NCBI RefSeq assembly: GCF_003574625.1
Contig: NZ_QNUJ01000009.1
Span: 124,001-188,000, forward strand
Length of the DNA: 64,000 bases
DNA from: Shinella zoogloeoides
GTDB lineage: Bacteria > Pseudomonadota > Alphaproteobacteria > Rhizobiales > Rhizobiaceae
Direction: 5' to 3'
Part shown: positions 45,121-52,802 of the stretch, piece by piece
How positions within the stretch are numbered: position 1 is the first letter of the stretch
Layout: each line of letters starts with the position of its first letter
Notes under the pieces: generated by a model
Databases searched by the model: none
What the model saw: the letters and a program-made list of their open reading frames with translations, nothing else
Told to the model about the DNA's origin: nothing
Position numbers and translations under genes: made by a program

Positions 45121-45555
45121 ATGGCCCGCATCGACCAGACCGAGGATTGGCAGACCCGCCACGCCCCGACCATCAGCACCTTCGAATCCCTGGCGCTGGA
45201 GGCTTACGGCCACCTGCCGGAGGAGTTCCGCGCGCTGACGGGCAACCTCATCATCGAGATCGCCGAATTCCCGAGCGACGACGTCTTCGAGGACATGGCG
45301 CTGGAAACGCCCTTCGACCTGCTCGGCCTCTTCGAGGGCCGCGGCATCAGCGAGCGCTTCACGGTCGAGACCGGCGAGATGCCGAACCGCATCACCCTCT
45401 ACCGCCGCCCGATCCTCGATTACTGGGCGGAGAACGAGGAAACGCTCGGCGACATCATCACCCATGTCCTCATCCACGAGATCGGCCACCATTTCGGCCT
45501 GTCGGACGACGACATGGAGCGCATCGAGGCGAGCGCGGAGATCGCGGCAGGGTAG
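45121..45555 (+). CDS. Zincin-like metallopeptidase family protein (PF06262 type)
   Basis: A 144-residue cytoplasmic protein with the zinc motif HEIGHHFGLSDDDME near the C-terminus (HExxH with the extended HFGLSDDD typical of the family) and a conserved DLLGLFEG and ITLYRRPILDYW before it. Start ATG 45121 with AAAGGAG upstream. Usually a stand-alone gene of unknown substrate. Confidence 0.9.
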   Translation: MARIDQTEDWQTRHAPTISTFESLALEAYGHLPEEFRALTGNLIIEIAEFPSDDVFEDMALETPFDLLGLFEGRGISERFTVETGEMPNRITLYRRPILDYWAENEETLGDIITHVLIHEIGHHFGLSDDDMERIEASAEIAAG

Positions 45556-45638
45556 GGCGGCCGTACGAAACCCGCCCGTATCGAAAAGCCTGCTACCTCT
45601 CTATCGTCATGATCGGACCTGACCCGACCATCCATACC

Positions 45639-45676
45639 GCGGATGCCGCGTGGATCCTCGGGTCAAGCCCGAGGAT
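45639..45676. repeat. Two-hairpin palindromic repeat (REP-like)
   Basis: CGCGG-ATG-CCGCG (45639-45651) is followed by ATCCTCGGG-TCAAG-CCCGAGGAT (45654-45676), a perfect 9-bp stem. The sequence CCTCGGG...CCCGAGGATGAC is a frequently repeated intergenic unit in alphaproteobacteria. It fills most of the 45556-45737 gap between converging genes. Confidence 0.6.
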
Positions 45677-45737
45677 GACAATGGAGAGGAAGGCGACCGA
45701 CTCTGACAGCGTACAGTCCGCTGTTCCGCAGCGTCTC

Positions 45738-45944
45738 TTACTGCTCCGAAAGCTTGATATCCGGCGTATACTCCTTGCCGGGCACGTCCTTCACCACAGC
45801 CTGGCCGCATTGCATGATCTTCGCCTCCGCATTGTAGGCGTAGCTCGGCGAGCCGTGCAGCTCCCAGCCCTTGTTCAGCGCCAGCGTGACCTTGTGGCAG
45901 AAGGAGGCATCGTCGGGGCCGGTCAGGAAGCGGTAGACTTTCAT
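45738..45944 (-). CDS. DUF1737 family small protein
   Basis: The 68-residue product starts MKVYRFLTGPDDASFCHKVTLALNKGWELHGSPSYAYN, the pattern of DUF1737 (short proteins with a GW-LHGSP core). It overlaps the upstream CoA-lyase gene by ATGA, so the two are coupled. No function is known. Confidence 0.82.
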   Translation of the reverse strand: MKVYRFLTGPDDASFCHKVTLALNKGWELHGSPSYAYNAEAKIMQCGQAVVKDVPGKEYTPDIKLSEQ

Positions 45945-46852
45945 GCGTTCTTCTTTCTCTCGTTGATGAGGTCGGCCTTGGCGAGAAGGCGCTCGGCCTG
46001 CTCGGCATGGAGCTTTTCCACCATGCGGCCGGCGATATTGACGACGGCCTTGCCCGCATTGTCGGGCGCACCGAAGGCGGCGACGATGGCAAGAGCCTCG
46101 GCGGCCTCCGCCTCCGTCACGCCATAGGCCGCATTGGCCCCGGCGATCTGCGTCGGATGGATGAGCATCTTGCCATCAAAACCCATCTGGCGTCCCTGCC
46201 GGCATTCCGCCGCGAACCCGTCCTCGTCGGCAAAATCGTTGAAGACGCTGTCGATGACATCAAGCCCGCAGGCGCGCGCCGCGACGACCGCCTGCAGCAG
46301 CAGCGGCACGAGGAAGGGGCGGCCCGGAATATCGGCGATGCCGGTTTCCCTGCGCAGGTCGTTGAGCCCGACGACGAAGCAGTCGAGCCGGCCGCCATGG
46401 GTGCGCCCCGTCTCGGCGATGGCCGCAAGGTTGAGGAGCGCGGCCGCCGTCTCGATCATCGCCCAGAGGCGCGGGCCGTCGTCGACGCCCGCCTCGGAAA
46501 GCCAGTCGGCGACGGTGAGCACGTCCTGCGGCTCGCTGACCTTGGGCAGCAGCACCGCATCGGGCATGCAGTCGAGCACCGCTTCGAGGTCCAGCACGCC
46601 GTCCGGGCCGTCGAGCGGATTGATGCGGATGACATGCTCCCGGCCGCCCGATCGGTCGAGCGTCGAAAAATGCGCGACCAACGCCGCGCGCGCCTCGGCC
46701 TTCTTCTCCGGCAGCACGGAATCCTCGAGGTCGAAGATGATCGCATCGCAATCGAGCGAGGCGGACTTGGCGAGCGCCCGCGGATTGACGGCGGGAACGC
46801 TCAGTACCGAGCGGCGCAGGCGAAGCGGATGATGGTGCGGTGTCCTGTTCAT
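45941..46852 (-). CDS. HpcH/HpaI-type CoA ester lyase (CitE-like)
   Basis: A 303-residue TIM-barrel protein: LRRSVLSVPAVNPRALAKSASLDCDAIIFDLEDSVLPEKK, then VIRINPLDG, DAVLLPKVSEPQDV, LWAMIETAAALLN, VGLNDLRRE and GFDGKMLIHPTQI. The DLEDSV Asp/Glu and the MIET Glu bind Mg. Members cleave malyl-, citramalyl- or beta-methylmalyl-CoA. Start ATG 46852. Operon partner is the DUF1737 gene only, so the pathway is not visible. Confidence 0.88.
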   Translation of the reverse strand: MNRTPHHHPLRLRRSVLSVPAVNPRALAKSASLDCDAIIFDLEDSVLPEKKAEARAALVAHFSTLDRSGGREHVIRINPLDGPDGVLDLEAVLDCMPDAVLLPKVSEPQDVLTVADWLSEAGVDDGPRLWAMIETAAALLNLAAIAETGRTHGGRLDCFVVGLNDLRRETGIADIPGRPFLVPLLLQAVVAARACGLDVIDSVFNDFADEDGFAAECRQGRQMGFDGKMLIHPTQIAGANAAYGVTEAEAAEALAIVAAFGAPDNAGKAVVNIAGRMVEKLHAEQAERLLAKADLINERKKNA

Positions 46853-46957
46853 CCGTCCTTTTTGCCGCGCTTTGTCGCAGCCCGCAAGCGCCTGCAGGTT
46901 CGGCCTTGCAATGAACAAAATCACCCCCCACATTGCTGTCATAGAAAGGGCAAATCA

Positions 46958-47206
46958 ATGCAGCGCATCCGCTCCATCGTCTTCACCGTCTTCGCCATGC
47001 TGGTCGCCGGCGCGACCTTCCTGTTCGCGGCCTCCATCGGCCTTGCCATCGCCGGCATCGTCACCGTGCTGATGCTCGGCTCCATGCTCGCGAACAAGCT
47101 CCAGCCGGCCCCCGTCCGCGCCACCGCGCGCAACGACCGCAGGGCACCCGGCCAGCGCGAACCGCGCATCTGGAACGACGGCCGGGGCACGATCATCGAC
47201 CTCTGA
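46958..47206 (+). CDS. Small membrane protein of unknown function (82 aa)
   Basis: GAAAGGG precedes the ATG at 46958. The product has one or two hydrophobic stretches (residues 6-47: IVFTVFAMLVAGATFLFAAS then GLAIAGIVTVLMLGSMLA) and a basic, Arg-rich soluble tail (RATARNDRRAPGQREPRIWNDGRGTIIDL). It is divergent from the CoA-lyase gene and followed by a terminator. The closing WNDGRGTIIDL looks like a conserved rhizobial C-terminus. No function is known. Confidence 0.75.
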   Translation: MQRIRSIVFTVFAMLVAGATFLFAASIGLAIAGIVTVLMLGSMLANKLQPAPVRATARNDRRAPGQREPRIWNDGRGTIIDL

Positions 47207-47228
47207 GGAAGCCTTCTTCCGGCAGGAT

Positions 47229-47260
47229 ACCGGGCGTCGCGCACGCCCGGTCTTTGCGTT
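47229..47260 (+). terminator. Probable terminator before leuD
   Basis: ACCGGGCGT (47229-47237) and ACGCCCGGT (47243-47251) form a 9-bp stem with a 5-nt loop, followed by CTTTGCGTTT. The T-run is interrupted. Confidence 0.7.
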
Positions 47261-47352
47261 TGCGGCCGGCGATCAAGATTCTCCTTCAAATTCCGGGGAA
47301 ACTGATCTAAACGCTTGGCCAACCGACATCACCGCATTTCGAGGGTTTCCGC

Positions 47353-47958
47353 ATGGACAAGTTCGTCAAGCTGACCGGCGTCGCCGCGCCGCTCCCCGTC
47401 GTCAATATCGACACGGACATGATCATTCCGAAGGACTACCTGAAGACGATCAAGCGCACCGGCCTCGGCAAGGGCCTCTTCGCCGAAGCGCGCTATAACG
47501 AGGACGGCAGCGTCAACGAAAGCTTCGTGCTGAACAAGCCCGCCTATCAGAACGCGACGATCCTGGTCGCCGGCGACAATTTCGGCTGCGGCTCCTCGCG
47601 TGAGCATGCCCCCTGGGCGCTGCTCGACTTCGGCATCCGCTGCGTGATCTCCACGAGCTTCGCCGACATCTTCTACAACAACTGTTTCAAGAACGGCATC
47701 CTGCCGATCGTCGTCAGCCAGGAAGACCTGGACAAGCTGATGGACGACGCCAGCCGCGGCTCCAACGCCATCCTGACGGTCGACCTGGAAGCCCAGGAAA
47801 TCACCGGCCCCGACGGCGGCCGCATCGGCTTCGAGATCGACGCCTTCCGCCGCCATTGCCTCCTGAACGGCCTCGATGACATCGGCCTGACGCTGGAGAA
47901 GGCGCCCGCCATCGACAGCTTCGAGAAGCAGACCGCAGCTTCGCGCCCCTGGGCGTGA
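47353..47958 (+). CDS. leuD: 3-isopropylmalate dehydratase small subunit
   Basis: The 201-residue swivelling-domain protein has [35 protein letters not shown] and [11 protein letters not shown]. With LeuC (not in the window) it isomerises 2- to 3-isopropylmalate. It leads leuD-ridA-leuB; the next gene starts 4 bp on. Confidence 0.97.
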   Translation: MDKFVKLTGVAAPLPVVNIDTDMIIPKDYLKTIKRTGLGKGLFAEARYNEDGSVNESFVLNKPAYQNATILVAGDNFGCGSSREHAPWALLDFGIRCVISTSFADIFYNNCFKNGILPIVVSQEDLDKLMDDASRGSNAILTVDLEAQEITGPDGGRIGFEIDAFRRHCLLNGLDDIGLTLEKAPAIDSFEKQTAASRPWA

Positions 47959-47962
47959 TCCG

Positions 47963-48343
47963 GTGCGCCGGCTGATCTCGTCCGGCTCCCCCTTCGAAAC
48001 GACGGCGGGCTATTCGCGCGCCGTCGTGGAGGGCAACTGGTGCTTCGTTTCCGGCACGACCGGCTACGACTATGCCACCATGACCATGCCCGAAAGCGTC
48101 GAGGACCAGACGCGCAACTGCCTTTCCACCATCGGCAGGGTTCTCGAAGACGCCGGCTTCTCCTTCGCCGATGTGGTACGCTGCCACTACTACGTGACCG
48201 AAGCGGCCTTTGCCGACCGCGTCTTCCCGATCCTCGGCGAGACGTTCGGCGCCATTCGCCCCGCCGCCACCATGATCGTCTGCGATCTGATCCGCCCGGA
48301 AATGCGGATCGAGATCGAGGTCACGGCACTCCGCCGAGGCTGA
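47963..48343 (+). CDS. RidA family protein in the leucine cluster
   Basis: A 126-residue RidA-fold protein from a GTG start (SSGSPFETTAGYSRAVVEGNWCFVSGTTGYDY; VEDQTRNCLSTIGRVLEDAGFSFADVVRCHYYVTE). The substrate-binding Arg appears as IRPAATMIVCDLIRPEMRIEIEVTA. It sits between leuD and leuB with 4 bp to leuD. RidA clears 2-aminoacrylate and related imines made by threonine/serine dehydratase in branched-chain amino acid synthesis, so the location makes sense. Confidence 0.88.
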   Translation: MRRLISSGSPFETTAGYSRAVVEGNWCFVSGTTGYDYATMTMPESVEDQTRNCLSTIGRVLEDAGFSFADVVRCHYYVTEAAFADRVFPILGETFGAIRPAATMIVCDLIRPEMRIEIEVTALRRG

Positions 48344-48439
48344 GTCCTCCGCGCAAAAATCTTTCCTTTCGGCGATTTTCCTTGAATGGAAGTTGCGCTA
48401 AGAAGCGCCCAACCCTTCCGTGACATCAAGGAACATCCC

Positions 48440-49552
48440 ATGACAGCGCGTACCCTCCTCCTTCTGCCCGGCGACGGCATCGGCCCGGAAGCCATGGCGG
48501 AAGTCCGCAAGATCATCGCCTATATGAACGCCGAGCGTGGCGCGGGCTTCGAGACCGACGAAGGCCTCGTCGGCGGCTCGGCCTATGACGCCCATGGCGC
48601 GGCGATCTCGGAAGGCGACATGGAGAAGGCGCTTGCGGCCGACGCCGTGCTCTTCGGCGCCGTCGGCGGCCCGAAGTGGGATGCCGTTCCTTACGAGGTG
48701 CGCCCCGAAGCCGGCCTGCTGCGCCTGCGCAAGGACCTGAAGCTCTTCGCGAACCTGCGCCCGGCCATCTGCTATCCGGCGCTCGCCAATGCCTCTTCGC
48801 TGAAGCCGGAACTCGTCGAGGGCCTCGACATTCTCATCGTGCGCGAGCTGACGGGCGGCGTCTATTTCGGCGAGCCGAAGGAAATCATCGACCTCGGCAA
48901 CGGCCAGAAGCGCGGCATCGACACGCAGGTCTACGACACCTACGAGATCGAGCGCATCGCCGGCGTCGCCTTCGAGCTGGCCCGCACGCGCGGCAACCGC
49001 GTCTGCTCGATGGAAAAGCGTAACGTCATGAAGTCCGGCGTGCTCTGGAACCAGGTCGTGACGGAAACGCACAAGCGCAGCTACTCCGACGTGCAGCTCG
49101 AGCACATGCTCGCCGATGCCGGCGGCATGCAGCTCGTGCGTGCCCCCAAGCAGTTCGACGTCATCGTCACGGACAACCTCTTCGGCGACATGCTCTCCGA
49201 CGTCGCGGCGATGCTGACCGGCTCGCTCGGCATGCTGCCCTCCGCCTCGCTCGGCGCGCCGGACGCCAAGACCGGCAAGCGCAAGGCCCTCTACGAGCCC
49301 GTGCACGGCTCGGCGCCCGATATCGCCGGCAAGGGCATCGCCAACCCGATCGCCATGATCGCCTCCTTCGCCATGTGCCTGCGCTACTCGTTCAACATGG
49401 TCGCGGACGCCGACAACCTGGAAAAGGCCATCGCCGAAGTCCTCGACAGCGGCACCCGCACCGGCGACATCATGGCCGAAGGCTGCCGCAAGGTCGGCAC
49501 CGCCGAGATGGGCGACGCCATCCTCGCCGCCTTCAGGAAGCTCTCGGCCTGA
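48440..49552 (+). CDS. leuB: 3-isopropylmalate dehydrogenase
   Basis: The 370-residue protein starts [22 protein letters not shown], with [42 protein letters not shown] and [19 protein letters not shown], covering substrate, NAD and Mg sites. Oxidises 3-isopropylmalate to 2-oxoisocaproate. AAGGAAC precedes ATG 48440. Ends at a strong terminator. Confidence 0.98.
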   Translation: MTARTLLLLPGDGIGPEAMAEVRKIIAYMNAERGAGFETDEGLVGGSAYDAHGAAISEGDMEKALAADAVLFGAVGGPKWDAVPYEVRPEAGLLRLRKDLKLFANLRPAICYPALANASSLKPELVEGLDILIVRELTGGVYFGEPKEIIDLGNGQKRGIDTQVYDTYEIERIAGVAFELARTRGNRVCSMEKRNVMKSGVLWNQVVTETHKRSYSDVQLEHMLADAGGMQLVRAPKQFDVIVTDNLFGDMLSDVAAMLTGSLGMLPSASLGAPDAKTGKRKALYEPVHGSAPDIAGKGIANPIAMIASFAMCLRYSFNMVADADNLEKAIAEVLDSGTRTGDIMAEGCRKVGTAEMGDAILAAFRKLSA

Positions 49553-49569
49553 GCCTTCGCAGATTACTG

Positions 49570-49606
49570 AAAAGGCTCCCGTTGCACGCGCAGCGGGAGC
49601 CTTTTT
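49570..49606 (+). terminator. Rho-independent terminator of the leu cluster
   Basis: AAAGGCTCCCG (49571-49581) pairs with CGGGAGCCTTT across a short loop, followed by TTTTTCGTTT. Confidence 0.88.
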
Positions 49607-49673
49607 CGTTTGCCTCCCTTGAATTGCCGGCGGCGGCCAACACATGGAAACAACGCCGTTACAAGGGATGACC

Positions 49674-50372
49674 ATGAACCGATCGCTTGCGACCTCCTCG
49701 CTCTGGATCCTCGCCACCACCGCCATCCTCGTCGCGGCCCTTGTTCCTTTCGATCCGCTGCTGTCGGAACGCGCCCAGGGGCTGCCGCGCGGCGTGGTCG
49801 CCTTCAACGAGCGCATCACCGATTTCGGCACCTTCCGCTGGATGATCTACGGCTCCGGTTTTCTCGTCATCCTCACCTATGTCGTCGGCCGGGCAAGCGC
49901 CGACGAGACTAGAGCAGGGCGGGCGAGGACCGGCGGGCGGCTGTCGCTCTACTTCTTCCTGACGATCGGCGCGACGAGCGCGCTCGTCCATCTCGTCAAG
50001 CTGATCGTGGGGCGGGCGCGGCCGGCGCTTTTCGCCGAATACGGCGCCTACAGCCTCACGCCCTTTGCCTATGACGATCTCTATTCCAGCTTTCCCTCCG
50101 GCCACTCGGCGGCCGTCGGCGCCTTCTTCGGCGCCTTCTCGATGCTGGTGCCGCGCCTGCGTCCGCTCTTCCTCCTCGGCGCGCTGGCGATCGGCGTCTC
50201 GCGCGTTGTCGTCGGCGCGCATTATCCGAGCGACGTGGCCGCCGGCCTGCTGCTCGGCCTCTGGACGGCCATCGCCACGGCCTATCTCTTCGCCCGCGCA
50301 AACTGGCTCTTCCGCTTCGACGCGCGCGGCTGGCCCCTGCCGAAATCCGCGACGCCGCCGAAAGGCCAATGA
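49674..50372 (+). CDS. PAP2 family phosphatase (membrane lipid/undecaprenyl-PP type)
   Basis: A 232-residue membrane protein with about six TM segments and the three PAP2 signature motifs: KLIVGRARP, SFPSGHSAA and SRVVVGAHYPSDV. Faces the periplasm; members dephosphorylate undecaprenyl-PP, phosphatidate or lipid A. AAGGG lies six bases before ATG 49674; in-frame ATGs at 49644 and 49668 are alternatives. A strong hairpin follows. Confidence 0.92.
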   Translation: MNRSLATSSLWILATTAILVAALVPFDPLLSERAQGLPRGVVAFNERITDFGTFRWMIYGSGFLVILTYVVGRASADETRAGRARTGGRLSLYFFLTIGATSALVHLVKLIVGRARPALFAEYGAYSLTPFAYDDLYSSFPSGHSAAVGAFFGAFSMLVPRLRPLFLLGALAIGVSRVVVGAHYPSDVAAGLLLGLWTAIATAYLFARANWLFRFDARGWPLPKSATPPKGQ

Positions 50373-50374
50373 AA

Positions 50375-50402
50375 AGCCGGCCCGTGTCGCCACGGGCCGG
50401 CT
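50375..50402 (-). terminator. Terminator of the MHS transporter gene
   Basis: AGCCGGCCCGTG (50375-50386) and CACGGGCCGGCT (50391-50402) form a perfect 12-bp stem with a 4-nt loop. On the minus strand it is followed by TTTTC. It also ends the facing PAP2 gene. Confidence 0.85.
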
Positions 50403-50430
50403 CGCCATGAACGGATCGGAAGGGGGGTGA

Positions 50431-52320
50431 TCAATCCATGGCGTGGATGTCGCGGTCCTTCGTTTCCGGCAGGAAGAGAAGGCCGATGACCAGCGTGATG
50501 CCCGCGAAGATGATCGGGTACCAGAGGCCGTAGTAGATGTCGCCCTTGGCCGCGCTCATCGCGAAGGCCATCGCCGGAAGCAGACCGCCGAACCAGCCGT
50601 TGCCGATATGGTAGGGCAGCGACATGCCGGTGTAGCGGATGCGGGTCGGGAAGAGCTCGACCAACAGGGCGGCGATCGGGCCGTAGACCATCGTGACGTA
50701 GATCACGAGGACGGTCAGCACGGCGATGGTCATGACCCAGTTCACCTGCGCCGGATCGGCGACCATGGTGAAGGCGCCGCCCTTGTCGATCGTATAGACC
50801 GGCATGTCGGCGGCCCCGGCGGCTTCTTCCGCCGTCAGCAGCTTGCCGGCAACGAGATCGGCCGAAGACATGGTGGCCTTCTCGCCGCCGCGAACGGCAG
50901 CCGCATCAAGGCCGAGTTCCGGGTTGGCCGCGATGAAGGCGTCCAGCTTGGAGTCCGGAACCTTCGCCGCGCCGCGAACCAGCGGATAGCCCGCATCGTG
51001 AAGCGCGATGTTGATGCCCTTGCGGAAGGCCGCCTCGTGCGCCTTGGCGTCGTCGCCCGAAGCAACGGCGTCGTAGCTGGTGATCGTCTCTTCGCCGATC
51101 TTGACCGTGGCGGCCGTTCCGGCCGGCGCCGTGGTGACGACGTCATAGGGAACGGAGTTCTGCGTCAGGAACGAGGTGGCGATATCGCACGAGGTGGTGA
51201 ACTTCGCCGTGCCGGTCGGGTTGAACTGGAACTTGCAGTCGCCCGGGGCGGCGGTGACCGTGGCGCGGATCGTCGCCTGGGCTTCCGCCAGTGCCGGGTT
51301 GCCGGCCCAGGTCATGGCCTTGAACAGCGGGAAGTAGGTCAGCATGGCGAGCAACAGGCCGGCCATGATGATCGGCTTGCGGCCGATCTTGTCCGACAGC
51401 CAGCCGAAGAAGACGAAGAAGCCGGAGCCGATGAGCAGCGCGACCGCCACCATGATGTTGGCGGACTGGCCGTCGACCTTGAGCACGCCCGTCAGGAAGA
51501 ACAGGGCGTAGAACTGGCCGGAATACCAGACGACGGCCTGGCCGACGACGGCGCCGAACAGCGCCAGCAGCGCGATCTTGGCATTGCGCCACTGGCCGAA
51601 GGCTTCCGTCAGCGGCGCCTTGGAACCCTTGCCCTCTTCCTTCATCTTCGCGAAGGCGGGCGATTCGTTCATCTTCATGCGGATCCAGACGGAAACGCCG
51701 AGCAGAACGACCGAGACGAGGAACGGAATGCGCCAGCCCCAGGCCGCGAAAGCCTCCTTGCCAACGATGAACTGCACCGCCAGGATGACGATCAGCGACA
51801 GGAACAGGCCGAGCGTCGCCGTGGTCTGGATCCAGGAGGTGAAGTAGCCGCGCCGGCCGTCCGGTGCATGCTCGGCGACATAGGTCGCGGCACCGCCATA
51901 CTCACCGCCGAGCGCCAGGCCCTGCAGCATGCGCAGCGCGATCAGGATGATCGGCGCGGCGATACCGATCGAGGCGGCGCCGGGCAAGAGGCCCACGACG
52001 AAGGTCGAGAAACCCATGATCAGGATGGTCACGAGGAAGGTATATTTGCGGCCGACGAGATCGCCGAGGCGGCCGAAGACCAGCGCGCCGAACGGGCGCA
52101 CGAGGAAGCCGGCGGCGAAGGCGAGCAGCGCGAAGATGTTGCGCGTCGTCTCCGGATACTGGCTGAAGAAGGTTGCGCCGATATAGATCGCCAGCGAACC
52201 GTAAAGATAGAAATCGTACCACTCGAAGACGGTGCCGAGCGAAGAGGCGAAGATCACCTTCTTCTGCTCGCCCGTCATGGACGACGCCTTGGCGTTGCCC
52301 ACGGTCGAAACATTGGCCAT
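50431..52320 (-). CDS. MFS transporter, metabolite:H+ symporter (MHS) family with a large insertion
   Basis: The 629-residue protein begins at ATG 52320 (GGAGG upstream). TM1-TM6 and motif A GRLGDLVGRK plus the MHS signature LQGLALGGEYGGAATYVAEHAP are clear; the second motif A (GWLSDKIGRKPIIM) is at 306-319. Between TM9 (about 316-336) and TM10 (about 528-547) lies an insertion of about 190 residues, whereas MHS members are usually 430-550 aa long. It is predicted periplasmic and has Cys362 and Cys378 that could form a disulfide. Relatives carry alpha-ketoglutarate, shikimate or proline/betaine. Substrate unknown. Confidence 0.88.
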   Translation of the reverse strand: MANVSTVGNAKASSMTGEQKKVIFASSLGTVFEWYDFYLYGSLAIYIGATFFSQYPETTRNIFALLAFAAGFLVRPFGALVFGRLGDLVGRKYTFLVTILIMGFSTFVVGLLPGAASIGIAAPIILIALRMLQGLALGGEYGGAATYVAEHAPDGRRGYFTSWIQTTATLGLFLSLIVILAVQFIVGKEAFAAWGWRIPFLVSVVLLGVSVWIRMKMNESPAFAKMKEEGKGSKAPLTEAFGQWRNAKIALLALFGAVVGQAVVWYSGQFYALFFLTGVLKVDGQSANIMVAVALLIGSGFFVFFGWLSDKIGRKPIIMAGLLLAMLTYFPLFKAMTWAGNPALAEAQATIRATVTAAPGDCKFQFNPTGTAKFTTSCDIATSFLTQNSVPYDVVTTAPAGTAATVKIGEETITSYDAVASGDDAKAHEAAFRKGINIALHDAGYPLVRGAAKVPDSKLDAFIAANPELGLDAAAVRGGEKATMSSADLVAGKLLTAEEAAGAADMPVYTIDKGGAFTMVADPAQVNWVMTIAVLTVLVIYVTMVYGPIAALLVELFPTRIRYTGMSLPYHIGNGWFGGLLPAMAFAMSAAKGDIYYGLWYPIIFAGITLVIGLLFLPETKDRDIHAMD

Positions 52321-52520
52321 TTGTTTGTCCTCCACAAAACGGCGTATCGGGGCAGCCCCTATGCGGTCCGGTGTTTCTCCCTCAAACCCCGGACAGGGTG
52401 CGCCTGATGGAAGGATGGCAGAAAACCAATTGTCATATCAGCGCTGCTTTGGGCTTATGACTTTCGGCGTAAGACTAAAGTGGAGGCGGGCGGTGAAATG
52501 CGCCGGACCGCATGCAACAC

Positions 52521-52548
52521 TTGACTCTTCGGCAGATGAGCGTATTCA
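52521..52548 (+). promoter_or_regulatory. Probable promoter of the asd leader RNA
   Basis: TTGACT (52521-52526), a 16-bp spacer and TATTCA (52543-52548). A start near 52555 would place the ribosome site and leader ORF right at the transcript 5' end, as in classic attenuators. The rest of the 52321-52520 gap holds only the upstream region of the transporter gene and no ORF I can support. Confidence 0.6.
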
Positions 52549-52570
52549 GCACGCACGCAAGGGAACCGCC

Positions 52571-52690
52571 ATGTACCGCTTTGGACTGTCCATCGCCCGC
52601 ATGATCGCTCCGGCCTTCAACGCCGGACGGGTTCGTCATTGCGTATCGATTTCCAAAACAACGGCCAAAACGACGACGAAAACCGTCTGA
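52571..52690 (+). CDS. Leader peptide with Thr/Lys codon run, upstream of asd
   Basis: AAGGGA precedes ATG 52571 and a 39-codon frame (MYRFGLSIARMIAP... ending SKTTAKTTTKTV). Six of its last eleven codons are Thr and three are Lys; Ser and Ile precede. Threonine and lysine are end products of the aspartate pathway, whose second enzyme is Asd, the next gene. This is the composition expected of an attenuator leader peptide such as E. coli ThrL. A shorter start at the internal ATG 52601 is possible. No domain is recognised, so the product itself need not be stable. Confidence 0.7.
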   Translation: MYRFGLSIARMIAPAFNAGRVRHCVSISKTTAKTTTKTV

Positions 52691-52795
52691 CGTCTCTGGC
52701 CCACCGCTCTCTCCCCGGTATGGCCGGGGACCGAAACCCGCGTCACGGCCGGCGGGTTTCCCCTCCTGACCCGCGGAGAGACAGAGAAAGAGAGC
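52691..52795 (+). promoter_or_regulatory. Putative attenuator structure in the asd leader
   Basis: After the leader stop (52688-52690): CCCACCG (52700-52706) can pair with CGGCGGG (52750-52756, one mismatch), which would block hairpin B, GAAACCCGC (52733-52741) with GCGGGTTTC (52752-52760). Hairpin A is TCCCCGG (52712-52718) with CCGGGGA (52724-52730). GCTCTCT (52706-52712) also matches AGAGAGC (52789-52795), which covers the asd ribosome-binding site. Hairpin B is followed by CCCCTCC, not a clean U-run, so translational control is an alternative to termination. Confidence 0.5.
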
Positions 52796-52802
52796 TTTAG
52801 TC

